DNA from: GCA-2697345 sp045565015 | Lineage (GTDB): Bacteria; Pseudomonadota; Alphaproteobacteria; Rhodobacterales; Rhodobacteraceae | Direction of reading: 5' to 3' | NCBI GenBank assembly: GCA_045565015.1 | Contig: JBJLGD010000038.1 | Location: 1-64,000, forward strand | Length of the DNA stretch: 64,000 nucleotides | In this document: one piece after another, positions 1-8,585 of the stretch | Layout: each line of letters begins with the position of its first letter | Numbering within the stretch: the first letter of the stretch is position 1 | The notes under the pieces: model-generated | The model's input: only the letters and a program-made list of their open reading frames with translations | The model's database searches: none | Told to the model about the DNA's origin: nothing | Made by a program: the position numbers and the translations under genes

Positions 1-989
1 TTACCTTCAAGTCTAGCAGATAGATTCACAGGGCCACCAAGGGCTGTATAGTCCATGCGTTGACTCGATCCAAAGTTTCCAACGGTACAGTATCCCGTAG
101 CGATACCCACTCTAATATTAAGACCTCCTTTGACCCCATTACGACTCCAATATTCACGCAACTCTTCAACACGAGTTTTCATACGTAAAGCCATTTCAAT
201 ACAGTTAAGCGCATCCTGCTCTTCTCCTAAAGATTCCGGATCACCAAAGAAAACCATAACTGCGTCACCAATAAACTTATCAATTGTCCCACCACATTCG
301 ATTGCAATCGTAGTCATTTCAGAGAGATAATTATTTATAACTTGAGCTAATTTTTCCGGCTCTAGACTGTCACTTAGATCAGTAAAGTTTTCAATATCTG
401 AGAAGAAAACGGTTAGATTTTTTCTTTTATGAGTAGTTTCGTCAGGAGTTTCACTTGAGAATATACTTTGGTAAACTTGAGGTGAAAGATATTTTGCTAA
501 CCGATTTGCTATGCTTTCTAGTCGTTCGCTTTTTTCTTCTATAATTTCTTGATCGCGTAATTTTTGGTCTAATAATTCTTCTTTCTCAGCTCTTAGTTTA
601 TTTTCTACTGTCCTATCAACAAATTGACCTTGAATACCATTTAAGAAATCAAAATCAGAGTTTGTTGTTTTTGCTGATAATAGTGAAAAAACCTTCTCCT
701 CACCATCAATTTTTAATTCAATTCTTGGAATAAGGACGCGACCTTTTTCTTTTAGGTTTTCTTGAAATTCGTCAATTTGATGCCCTGGTACTCCTAATTG
801 TTCCAAAACACTGGGAAATAATACATTATTAACATTTTCTAAAATTGGAAAAAAAGTCTTAAAATTTTGATTCACTCTTAGGACTTCAAGATCATTGGAT
901 GCAAAATAGGCTGCCGTTATAGCATTTGAAAAGTTAAAAAAACTAAGATCTAACACCGCCTCTTTTTTTATGAAATCCTCAATTTTCAT
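1..989 (-). CDS. Class III adenylate/guanylate cyclase, 3' end outside window
   Basis: I translated this frame by hand: it is open from ATG (989-987) to the window edge, giving 329 residues without a stop. Residues 1-125 look like a PAS-type sensory region and about 128-165 form a charged coiled coil. A class III cyclase homology domain follows from about 190. Visible catalytic features are the metal-binding aspartates in FFSDIENFT (Asp198) and IGDAVMVFFGD (Asp242), the substrate-selecting Lys238, Thr315 in DYTALG, and the Asn-Arg pair in VNLSARLEG. The Lys plus Thr combination is typical of class IIIb cyclases that make cAMP from ATP. No membrane segment is visible, so it is probably a soluble, ligand-sensing enzyme. 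The C-terminal end is missing. Family call is firm; cAMP rather than cGMP is an inference from two residues. Confidence 0.88.
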   Translation of the reverse strand, partial: MKIEDFIKKEAVLDLSFFNFSNAITAAYFASNDLEVLRVNQNFKTFFPILENVNNVLFPSVLEQLGVPGHQIDEFQENLKEKGRVLIPRIELKIDGEEKVFSLLSAKTTNSDFDFLNGIQGQFVDRTVENKLRAEKEELLDQKLRDQEIIEEKSERLESIANRLAKYLSPQVYQSIFSSETPDETTHKRKNLTVFFSDIENFTDLSDSLEPEKLAQVINNYLSEMTTIAIECGGTIDKFIGDAVMVFFGDPESLGEEQDALNCIEMALRMKTRVEELREYWSRNGVKGGLNIRVGIATGYCTVGNFGSSQRMDYTALGGPVNLSARLEG

Positions 990-1177
990 ATTTATATACT
1001 CAACTCTTATAATTATCCAAAGGATAATACTGTTAACGAAGCAAAAATAGAAGAGGTGAAAATAATATTAGATTTAAAATTTGATTAAGTAGAAGGGTTT
1101 TATTATTAATCTCAGCTAAGAGTCTTATTAGACAAACTTGGGCCTAAATAAATCAGTAATTAATAGAAAAATATTGA

Positions 1178-1207
1178 TTTTCAAGCTATTAGGTCTTTAG
1201 GTATAAT
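1178..1207 (+). promoter_or_regulatory. Candidate promoter of the 3-hydroxyacyl-CoA dehydrogenase gene
   Basis: A perfect TATAAT (1202-1207) lies 31 bases before the preferred start at 1239. The best -35 partner at normal spacing is TTTCAA (1178-1183, 18-bp spacer), which is weak. The -10 box is convincing, the -35 less so. Confidence 0.45.
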
Positions 1208-1238
1208 ATGTATTAAAAAATTACTGATGGAGAAAATA

Positions 1239-2534
1239 ATGGTTCAAAATCAATCTAACGCGATTGAGAAATATATTTCGGATTCTTTAACGGAGTCCTT
1301 GAAGACACCAAATATACATAAAACGAATGAAACGCTTAAAATTCAGATGGTTGGAATTATTGGTGCTGGAACCATGGGCGGCGGAATAGCCATGAACTTT
1401 GCTAATGTTGGTATTCGAGTAAAAATTGTCGAAGTTGATAAAATAAAGCTGAAAGAAGGTCTAAACCGAATTAGAGAAAATTATCAACGAAGCGCTGACA
1501 AAGGTAGATTTCCGCAAAGTGAAGTTGAAAACAGAATGGGTCTTATTGAGGGATCTACTGCATTAGAAGAATTAGCGATCTGTGATTTGATAATTGAAGC
1601 TGTTTTTGAAAATATAGAGATTAAAAAAGAAATTTTTTCAAAACTTCAAAGGATTGCTAAACCTTCCTCGATTCTTGCTACAAATACATCTGGATTAGAT
1701 ATCGATAGTATTGCTAATATGACGGATCGACCTGAGGATATAGTTGGGCTTCATTTTTTTTCACCAGCAAACGTAATGAAGTTACTCGAAATTGTTCAAG
1801 CAAAACAGACGAGTTCGAGAGTTATTAAAATATGTATGGAACTAGCTCAGAAAATTAACAAAATACCAGTTCTTGTTGGCGTTTGTGATGGGTTTGTTGG
1901 AAATCGTATTTTGTGGGCAAGACAGGACCAGGCGAATAAATTAGTTCAAAACGGTATTTTACCTTGGGATATAGATAAAGCTTTAAATGAATTTGGATTT
2001 AAGATGGGACCTTTTCAGATGGCAGATTTGGCAGGTTTAGACTTGGGTTGGTCAAAAGGGATACCGACTGGTAACCCAATTAAGGACGCCCTTTGCGAGG
2101 CTGGAAGGCGTGGCCAAAAAACAGGAAAAGGTTATTATGATTATGATAGTAATCGAATGCCAACACCATCTATCGAAACAGAGAAAATTATAGTTGATTT
2201 GACCGGAGCACAAAACTCTATCATGGCAAATGAGCAAATTATTGAAACGTTGATTTGTCCAATGATAAATGAAGCCTTAAAAATTTTAGATGAGAATAAG
2301 GCTCAAAGGCCCTCTGATGTGGACGTTGTTTGGTTGTATGGTTACGGTTGGCCGCGCGATAAGGGGGGGCCTTTATATTATGGCGATAAAGTCGGTGCTA
2401 AAAAAGTTCTCCAGGTTATGGAGCGACTTGCTGTCACTGATAAAGATCTAAAGGTTGCTAAGTTACTTTATAAATGTTCTGAGGAAAACCTCAAATTCCT
2501 TGATATTGACGCTGGTGGTTTAATTGCAAACTAA
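1239..2534 (+). CDS. 3-hydroxyacyl-CoA dehydrogenase (FadB-type, no hydratase domain)
   Basis: Oxidises L-3-hydroxyacyl-CoA to 3-ketoacyl-CoA with NAD+, the third step of beta-oxidation. After a 35-residue N-terminal extension comes the Rossmann motif GAGTMG (42-47), then NTSGLDI with the catalytic serine region, GLHFFSPANVMKLLEIV with the catalytic His and Glu, and DGFVGNR. A second 3HCDH C-terminal domain follows (WLYGYGWPRDKGGPLYYGD). This matches the C-terminal two thirds of FadB/FadJ without the crotonase domain, which a separate gene immediately downstream supplies. I chose ATG 1239 over ATG 1227 because GGAG (1229-1232) sits six bases before 1239 and would lie inside the longer ORF. 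Acyl-chain preference cannot be read from the sequence. Confidence 0.9.
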   Translation: MVQNQSNAIEKYISDSLTESLKTPNIHKTNETLKIQMVGIIGAGTMGGGIAMNFANVGIRVKIVEVDKIKLKEGLNRIRENYQRSADKGRFPQSEVENRMGLIEGSTALEELAICDLIIEAVFENIEIKKEIFSKLQRIAKPSSILATNTSGLDIDSIANMTDRPEDIVGLHFFSPANVMKLLEIVQAKQTSSRVIKICMELAQKINKIPVLVGVCDGFVGNRILWARQDQANKLVQNGILPWDIDKALNEFGFKMGPFQMADLAGLDLGWSKGIPTGNPIKDALCEAGRRGQKTGKGYYDYDSNRMPTPSIETEKIIVDLTGAQNSIMANEQIIETLICPMINEALKILDENKAQRPSDVDVVWLYGYGWPRDKGGPLYYGDKVGAKKVLQVMERLAVTDKDLKVAKLLYKCSEENLKFLDIDAGGLIAN

Positions 2535-2547
2535 AAGGAAAGATTTT

Positions 2548-3324
2548 TTGACTCACAAATTCATCAAGACAAAGAAAATCGGTAAAATTCTTATTGTTAC
2601 AATGAATCGACCTGAAGTACACAATGCAATGCATCCTCCGATGCACGCTGAAATGGAAAAGGTTTGGAATGATTATTCAACTAACCCCGATTTGTGGGTG
2701 GCAATCTTAACGGGTGCTGGTTTAAAAGCCTTCTCTGCTGGTAATGATTTGAAATATGCAGCATCAAATAAAAATACCTCAATGTGTAAAACAGGTTTTG
2801 CTGGGTTGTCATCTCGGTTTGATCTGCAAAAACCAATTATTGCAGCAGTAAATGGGTTTGCGATGGGTGGTGGTCTTGAAACAGCATTAGCTTGTGATTT
2901 GATCATTGCGTCAGAGAATGCATCTTTTGCGTTGCCCGAGGTAAAAGTGGGTTTTTTAGCTGCTGCTGGAGGAATTCAAAGACTCACTCGTCAAATTGGT
3001 CGAAGTGCAGCATTGGAAATGCTATTAACGGGTCGACATATTGATGCTTCCGAAGCTCTTTCTTTAGGATTGGTCTTTAAAATCGTTAAACAAGATCAGC
3101 TGATAGAAGCAGCTCTTGAAGTTGCAAATAGAATTACGTTAGTTTCTCCGTCTGCAGTAAAAGCTACTAAAAAGGTTTTAAATTCTATGGATAATGATAT
3201 TAATCTTAAATCTAGCTTAAGTTACAGCAGAGACGTAGTTGATGAACTCAGAAATACCGAGGATTTCAAAGAAGGGGTAAATGCCTTTGTAGAAAAGAGA
3301 AATCCAATCTGGAAAAATAAATAA
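2548..3324 (+). CDS. Enoyl-CoA hydratase/isomerase (crotonase family)
   Basis: Likely hydrates trans-2-enoyl-CoA to 3-hydroxyacyl-CoA, feeding the dehydrogenase just upstream. The crotonase signature is intact: AFSAGNDLK oxyanion-hole segment, GFAMGGGLETALACD and LPEVKVGFLAAAGGIQRL, including both glutamates at the positions used by classical hydratases. An in-frame TTG at 2524 overlaps the upstream stop, but AAGGA (2536-2540) is correctly spaced for TTG 2548, so I prefer that start (258 residues). The 13-bp gap from the upstream stop indicates one transcript. Other crotonase reactions (isomerase, carnitinyl-CoA or related hydratases) cannot be excluded. Confidence 0.88.
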   Translation: MTHKFIKTKKIGKILIVTMNRPEVHNAMHPPMHAEMEKVWNDYSTNPDLWVAILTGAGLKAFSAGNDLKYAASNKNTSMCKTGFAGLSSRFDLQKPIIAAVNGFAMGGGLETALACDLIIASENASFALPEVKVGFLAAAGGIQRLTRQIGRSAALEMLLTGRHIDASEALSLGLVFKIVKQDQLIEAALEVANRITLVSPSAVKATKKVLNSMDNDINLKSSLSYSRDVVDELRNTEDFKEGVNAFVEKRNPIWKNK

Positions 3325-3395
3325 TTAATTACTCATTCAGCAGAACTAATACTTGGATTTAAATAATTTTCTACCAAATATTGGTCGACCACTAG

Positions 3396-4598
3396 TCAGA
3401 CAATCTCAAACAATCCAGCAGCTCCCATGCCACCTCCTACACACATTGTACAGATAACAAATTTAACACCGCGTCTTTTCCCTTCAATGAGTGCGTGACC
3501 TACGACTCTAGCCCCGGTCATTCCGAATGGATGGCCTATAGAAATTCCGCCGCCATTAACATTTAAGTTTTCATTTGGTATTCCTAATTTGTCTCGACAA
3601 TATATTACTTGGCTGGCAAAGGCTTCATTTAATTCCCAGAGTCCAATATCGTCCATGCTAAGATTATGTTGTTTCAAGAGTTTTGGTACCGCAAATACTG
3701 GTCCAATACCCATTTCATCAGGGTTACAACCAGCAACAGATATACCTCGATATATGCCTAATGGGGTTATACCTCTTTTTTCAGCTTCTTTTGTTTCCAT
3801 TAAAACCGATGCAGATGCTCCATCAGATAATTGTGACGCGTTTCCCGCAGTGATAAAATTACCTTTTTTAATTCTTAGCCCATCCTTAAAAACAGGTTTT
3901 AAAGATTGCAGCCCGTTTAACGTTGTATCTGATCTGTTACCTTCGTCTTTTTTAAGAGTAACTTGTTGGCTAGTGATATCACCAGAATCTTTGTCTTTTA
4001 CCTTCATGATTGACGCTAAAGGCACAATTTCTTTGTCCAAAAGGCCTAATTCCTGTGCTTTTGCAGTCCTTTTCTGAGATTGATAAGAATATTCGTCTTG
4101 TGCTTCTCGACTTATGTTGTAGCGCTCAGCGACATTTTCTGCTGTTTCTATCATTGTCATATAGAGGGCTGGTAAGTTTGATATTAACCAGGGATCTTGA
4201 GATCTATCAGAGCGGAAGGATTCATTTCTAGTCAAGGATACAGATTCAACGCCACCCCCGACAGTAACTTGCATGCCATCATCAACGATTTGTTTTGCTG
4301 CGATCGCAATTGCCATCATACCTGAAGCACATTGGCGATCGACAGACATGCCCGAAACGCTTGTGGGTAGACCTGCTCTTAATAAAGCTTGCCGCGCAAT
4401 ATTTCCTTGTTGGGATCCTTGCTGGGTAGCAGCCCCCACTATAACATCATCTATCTGATCTCCCGATACACCAGCTCTTTTGACTGCCTCTGATATAGAA
4501 TGGCCTGCAAGCGTTTGTGCCTGAGTATCATTAAAAGCTCCTCTGTAAGCTTTTCCAATAGGTGTTCTGGCAGTGGAAACAATTACAGCTTCTCTCAT
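3396..4598 (-). CDS. Acetyl-CoA C-acyltransferase (thiolase)
   Basis: Thiolytic cleavage of 3-ketoacyl-CoA, or the reverse Claisen condensation. The 400-residue length is normal for thiolase. The nucleophile is Cys90 in SVDRQCASG, with His356 in GGGISIGHPFG and Cys386 in CTMCVGGGMGAAG. GGAG is seven bases before the ATG. It converges on the hydratase and dehydrogenase genes, so the three core beta-oxidation enzymes lie together, and it diverges from the marR gene across a 284-bp spacer that holds a dyad. Degradative versus biosynthetic thiolase is not decidable from sequence; the neighbours favour degradation. Confidence 0.9.
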   Translation of the reverse strand: MREAVIVSTARTPIGKAYRGAFNDTQAQTLAGHSISEAVKRAGVSGDQIDDVIVGAATQQGSQQGNIARQALLRAGLPTSVSGMSVDRQCASGMMAIAIAAKQIVDDGMQVTVGGGVESVSLTRNESFRSDRSQDPWLISNLPALYMTMIETAENVAERYNISREAQDEYSYQSQKRTAKAQELGLLDKEIVPLASIMKVKDKDSGDITSQQVTLKKDEGNRSDTTLNGLQSLKPVFKDGLRIKKGNFITAGNASQLSDGASASVLMETKEAEKRGITPLGIYRGISVAGCNPDEMGIGPVFAVPKLLKQHNLSMDDIGLWELNEAFASQVIYCRDKLGIPNENLNVNGGGISIGHPFGMTGARVVGHALIEGKRRGVKFVICTMCVGGGMGAAGLFEIV

Positions 4599-4780
4599 GA
4601 ATATTCTCCAATCTTACTTTCAGTAATTCGAGCCAGCAATTAGTGATCTCATCAGTACAGATATTTTTTAAACTTTTCTTTTAATGCTATTTCTTAACTT
4701 ATTTAAGTTGTCATATAATAGTGTAGGTTGCCACAGTTTTCCACCAGTATTCATATTACTTTCTTGTAAATTCTTGCCAT

Positions 4781-4797
4781 TAGTTGACTTAATCAAC
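4781..4797. promoter_or_regulatory. Candidate MarR operator in the thiolase-marR spacer
   Basis: TAGTTGACTTAATCAAC contains a near-perfect dyad (GTTGA...TCAAC, 4783-4797) between divergent thiolase and marR genes, where an autoregulated MarR site is expected. TAGTTGACTTA recurs upstream of the TRAP gene at 5496 as TAGTTGACTTAGCCAA (14 of 16 positions shared). TTGACT could also serve as a -35 box. Confidence 0.45.
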
Positions 4798-4882
4798 AAA
4801 ATATCGTATTTTGTATCATAATATGAGAATTCTAATAAAAATCAGGGCTTAAAGCCGTCTGATTCTAAGAAAAAGGGTTAAT

Positions 4883-5371
4883 ATGGGCGATACAGCACAA
4901 AAAGATCTGATCCATCCCAAAGTTAATGCTATTTCAGATGGTCTTGCGTTCAAACTAGCTAGGCTAGTGGCTATTCATGAAAGACACGGCAATTATAATT
5001 TTAGCAAAAAATTTGATCTAAGTTTGAATGAGTGGCGTGTATTGGGTCTAGCAAATGAAATGGAGCCAGTATTTTTTCGTGATATTCGAATAATGATGAA
5101 TATTGATAAGGGCCAGTTGAGTAGAGCGATAAAGCAATTAGTTAAAAAAGAGATTTTGCTAAGTACAGAGTCAAAAAAAGATGCCAGATTAATAGAAATA
5201 ACTACTACTCTTAAGGGAAAGAAACTACATGATAAAATGTTAAAATTTAGTGTTGAGCGTAATGAAGAAATAATCCAAGGACTAACTTCAGAAGATTTGA
5301 GAGAGTTTTTTCGAATTTTAGAGACGATAACCAAGTCTAGTATAAATCTAGTAAATAAATCAAAACTGTAG
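4883..5371 (+). CDS. MarR-family transcriptional regulator
   Basis: A 162-residue winged-helix protein. The order is N-terminal dimerisation helix (DGLAFKLARLVAIHERHGNYNFSKK), helix-turn-helix (LNEWRVLGLANE...VFFRDIRIMMNIDKGQLSRAIKQLVKKEIL), a wing (DARLIEITTTLKGK) and a C-terminal helix. MarR proteins are usually repressors released by a small aromatic or acyl-CoA ligand. It is divergent from the thiolase and 183 bp upstream of the TRAP genes, so it is the obvious candidate regulator of this cluster. The ligand is unknown. Confidence 0.88.
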   Translation: MGDTAQKDLIHPKVNAISDGLAFKLARLVAIHERHGNYNFSKKFDLSLNEWRVLGLANEMEPVFFRDIRIMMNIDKGQLSRAIKQLVKKEILLSTESKKDARLIEITTTLKGKKLHDKMLKFSVERNEEIIQGLTSEDLREFFRILETITKSSINLVNKSKL

Positions 5372-5495
5372 TCAGATAATAAAGCAAACCTTTTTTTTGA
5401 TAACCGTTATTCGAAGTATAACATAGGTAGCTCACTATTTTCATTTGATCAAAAACGAATCTGACCGATTAATTAGTTCTAAATTGATACTCTCC

Positions 5496-5511
5496 TAGTT
5501 GACTTAGCCAA
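5496..5511 (+). promoter_or_regulatory. Second copy of the candidate MarR motif, upstream of the TRAP permease gene
   Basis: TAGTTGACTTAGCCAA lies 44 bp before the TRAP reading frame. It keeps TTG-N7-CAA spacing as in the 4781 copy but is a poorer dyad. It is in the right place for an operator or -35 region. Confidence 0.4.
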
Positions 5512-5554
5512 TATAGTAATTGAAACTAAGTTCCATTAAGAAAGTCAGTTTTTT

Positions 5555-7447
5555 TTGGGGAGAGTTGACATATTTTCAAATTATATAAGTAAAGCAGGAT
5601 ATGTCTTAGCAGGTGCTTTTTCCTTAACAGTTATTTGTGTAATTGCGTTTTTTGTCTTAGATGAGGTTACAGCTCGATTTAGTGTGATTGCTTTGAGTGC
5701 ACTGATTGTTTTAATGACGCAGCCCGGCGAGAGTTTGAAGTTTTTTGAGAACAAAAAAAGGTTGGGTCTTATATTTGACTTAATAATTATCGGTTCTTTT
5801 GTTTGGTCTGCATGGTGGTTTTTTAAGGTCAAGGAAGAGCTTTGGACTGGCTTTTATATGGCAACGAATTCTAATGTTCTTGCTGGGCTCCTAGGAATTA
5901 TATCTTTAATTATTTTAACCTTTAGATCTTGGGGATGGTCGCTTGTAATTATGGCGATAGTTTTTATAATTTTCGGCTTTTCTGGCCCTTGGCTGCCTGG
6001 ATTATTAGAGCATTTTGGTGTGAATATCAGAGATTTTATGCAAATTGTTTGGTATTCCTTTGATGGTGTATTTGGGCGAACAACCGGGCTTGTTGCTGAT
6101 AATGTTTTAATTTTTCTAATTTTTGGAGCAGTTTTAGAACGTACTGGTGCCGGCCAGAGTTTAATAACTATTTCTACAGCCTTAACGGGAAGAATACGAG
6201 GTGGTTCTGCCCATGCTGCAATTGTTGCGAGTGCTGTTTTTGGTATGATGAGTGGATCCGTTGCGGCCAATATCGCAGGAACTGGTGTTTTTACGATACC
6301 AATGATTAAAAAACAGGGTTTTTCATCAAACTTTGCCGGTGCTGTTGAGGCTGCTGCATCTTCTGGAGGTCAGTTAACGCCACCAATTATGGCTGCGGCT
6401 GTTTTTATAATGGCAGACCTTGTAGGCATGCCTTTTACTCTTGTTATAGCGGCTGCTGCATTACCTGCGCTTTTCAAATATATAGGTTTATTCTCTCAAG
6501 TTTATACAGAGGCGATAAAAATAGGGATAAAGCCTATGAACAAGAAAGATATTCCTTCTTTGACCTTAAATGATTGGGTGCAGTCTGGATTAATTATATT
6601 TCCTATTCTAACTTTAATGTTGACTTTTATATGGGGTAAGTCCCCCGCGACAGCTGGATTGGTTGGTGTCTTGACGGCTATCTTAGCCGGGTTTTTTCTT
6701 AATCCAGAATTTCGACGTCAACCTATACGTATTTTTTATGCATTTGCTGATGGCGGGATTTCATCCGCTAGGATTATGTTGGCTGTTGGAGTTATTGGTA
6801 TTGTATTAGCTGTCGTAAATGAAACAGGAGTGGCTATCCGGTTTGCTAGCTCAATTTCCTCTTTTGGCGAGGATTATCTGATTTTTGCCCTTATTTTGGC
6901 GATGTTTGGTGCGATGATTTTAGGAATGGGGCTTCCAACACTACCAGCTTATTTGATAATAGCAATTATGATTGCCCCAGCAATAATCAAAGCTGGGGTT
7001 TTACCATTAGCCGCTCATATGTTTGTTTTATATTATGCGGTATACTCTTCTATAGTGCCACCAATAGCGTATGGTTGTTATATAGCTGCTCCTATAGCGG
7101 GTGGGCACCCCTTAACAACGGCTTTCATAGCTTTAAGAATATCTATTGTTGGTTTAATGGTCCCCTACGTTTTTGTCTATTCACCATCGTTACTTCTTGT
7201 AGCGGGTGAATTTAGTTGGTTGGAGCTGTCAAATACAATTTTGAGGCTACTAGCTGCAATTTGGATGTTTGGCACAGCTCTTGGAGGTGCTGACCCTCTT
7301 TTAGGTAATATTAAATTTGGACAAAGGGTTATTAGATTTATTGTTGGCTGTGGTGCGATGATAGCTTTACCAGTTATATGGATACCTGCTTGTATACTCG
7401 CATTGATTATAGGATTGTATTCTCGAAAATTGTCTTTTAACAATTAG
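5555..7447 (+). CDS. TRAP transporter permease, fused small and large subunits (4TM/12TM)
   Basis: Integral inner-membrane component of a TRAP secondary importer that uses an ion gradient and a periplasmic binding protein. The 630-residue protein is hydrophobic throughout. The N-terminal part supplies the DctQ-like four-helix module and the rest the DctM-like module, with motifs such as ASSGGQLTPPIMAAAVFIMA and MILGMGLPTLPAYLIIA typical of TAXI-type fused permeases. The start is uncertain: TTG 5555 is the first in-frame start, but the best ribosome site (GGGGAGAG, 5557-5564) lies on top of it, and no in-frame ATG follows until 'MATNSNV' far downstream. Its TAXI binding protein is the next gene. 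Confidence 0.9.
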   Translation: MGRVDIFSNYISKAGYVLAGAFSLTVICVIAFFVLDEVTARFSVIALSALIVLMTQPGESLKFFENKKRLGLIFDLIIIGSFVWSAWWFFKVKEELWTGFYMATNSNVLAGLLGIISLIILTFRSWGWSLVIMAIVFIIFGFSGPWLPGLLEHFGVNIRDFMQIVWYSFDGVFGRTTGLVADNVLIFLIFGAVLERTGAGQSLITISTALTGRIRGGSAHAAIVASAVFGMMSGSVAANIAGTGVFTIPMIKKQGFSSNFAGAVEAAASSGGQLTPPIMAAAVFIMADLVGMPFTLVIAAAALPALFKYIGLFSQVYTEAIKIGIKPMNKKDIPSLTLNDWVQSGLIIFPILTLMLTFIWGKSPATAGLVGVLTAILAGFFLNPEFRRQPIRIFYAFADGGISSARIMLAVGVIGIVLAVVNETGVAIRFASSISSFGEDYLIFALILAMFGAMILGMGLPTLPAYLIIAIMIAPAIIKAGVLPLAAHMFVLYYAVYSSIVPPIAYGCYIAAPIAGGHPLTTAFIALRISIVGLMVPYVFVYSPSLLLVAGEFSWLELSNTILRLLAAIWMFGTALGGADPLLGNIKFGQRVIRFIVGCGAMIALPVIWIPACILALIIGLYSRKLSFNN

Positions 7448-7496
7448 TACATCGAAAAATTATACTTTTTTTTATTTTTTATGGAGGAAAATTAAT

Positions 7497-8489
7497 ATGT
7501 TTAAAAAATACTTAAGTATGGGGTTAGCTGTCAGCCTGTTTGTTGCGTCGTCAGTAAGTGCTGAAGTCTTCAAGGTTACATCTATTGCCCCCGGAATGTC
7601 ACCATTCACAGTGAATACAGCGATTACAAAAGTTGTGAATAAGCACGTTGATGGAGTTGATTTTCAACTTAGAGCTACTGGAGCAGCAACAAAACACTTT
7701 GTTGATGCAGCAAATGGTTCGGTGGATTTCTTATTCGGATCGCCTACTATTAATTGGCTGTTAGCTAAACAAATAGGTCCATTTAAAAAATTTACAAATG
7801 GTCAAGAATTAGAAAAAAAAGTCGGCATGATTTTTAGCTATCAAATGGGTCCATATCACTATGTAACCAGAGCAGATAGTGGTATCAATTCACTCGAAGA
7901 TTTAAAAGGAAAGAAAATCTTTGTTGGTCCTCCAGGGGGTGCTGCATTTGGTGTGGTTCTAAATAATATAAAAACGGTAACGGGTATAACAAAGGATGAA
8001 ATGGATGTTCAGGCATTTGGTTTTGACGCCGCTATTCAAGCCTTTCAAGATGACAAGATTGAAGTAATAGTTTTACCAACAAATATCCCTTCCACAGCGA
8101 TACAGCAGTTTGCACTTACAAAAAAGATTCGTATCTTGAATGTTGATCAGAGTAAAATGAAGTTGGGGCCGACAGGAGCAACTTTAAACCGAATTCCTCC
8201 GGACGCTTATGGAAGCAATCAAGTAAATGATGTGGAGACGACAACACACGGTGCCGATGTTAATTTTTCTGCTGGAATGCATGTCGATGACGAAGTTGTA
8301 TATAAAGTCACAAAGGCGATATGGGAAAATCTTGGGGAGATACACGAAGTAGCCGAGTGGCTAAAAACTACAGTTATTCCTGAGGATAGTTTGAAATTAA
8401 TTGCTGGACGATTACATCCAGGAGCTGAAAAATACTACCGAGAAATTGGGATGGATATTCCAGCGCCTATGGATTTTTGGGTTAAATAA
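7497..8489 (+). CDS. TAXI-family TRAP transporter substrate-binding protein
   Basis: Periplasmic receptor that delivers substrate to the fused permease 49 bp upstream. A clear signal peptide (hydrophobic core LSMGLAVSLFVASSVSA) ends near residue 22. The mature part matches TAXI proteins, with VTSIAPGMSPFTVNTAI, GSVDFLFGSPTINW, LEDLKGKKIFVGPPGGAA and the later AFQDDKIEVIVLPTN. GGAGG precedes ATG 7497 at good spacing. TAXI receptors bind small carboxylates or amino acids; the ligand here cannot be told. Confidence 0.9.
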   Translation: MFKKYLSMGLAVSLFVASSVSAEVFKVTSIAPGMSPFTVNTAITKVVNKHVDGVDFQLRATGAATKHFVDAANGSVDFLFGSPTINWLLAKQIGPFKKFTNGQELEKKVGMIFSYQMGPYHYVTRADSGINSLEDLKGKKIFVGPPGGAAFGVVLNNIKTVTGITKDEMDVQAFGFDAAIQAFQDDKIEVIVLPTNIPSTAIQQFALTKKIRILNVDQSKMKLGPTGATLNRIPPDAYGSNQVNDVETTTHGADVNFSAGMHVDDEVVYKVTKAIWENLGEIHEVAEWLKTTVIPEDSLKLIAGRLHPGAEKYYREIGMDIPAPMDFWVK

Positions 8490-8498
8490 ATAGACTTA

Positions 8499-8534
8499 AA
8501 GTCAAGTCAACTTAAAAAATAGTTGACTTGACTT
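8499..8534. terminator. Perfect 14-bp inverted repeat after the TAXI gene; terminator-like hairpin or paired operator
   Basis: Arms 8499-8512 and 8521-8534 are fully complementary around an 8-base A-rich loop, 10 bp after the TAXI stop. No T-tract follows, so it is not a textbook intrinsic terminator. The right arm carries the word AGTTGACTT also present at 4782 and 5497, so it may instead be a regulator site for the P450 gene that starts at 8586, or a 3'-end stabiliser. Confidence 0.45.
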
Positions 8535-8585
8535 CGTGCATCTTAGGCTCAGATTATGGTCGTGACAAACTAAAAAGTTATCTCA

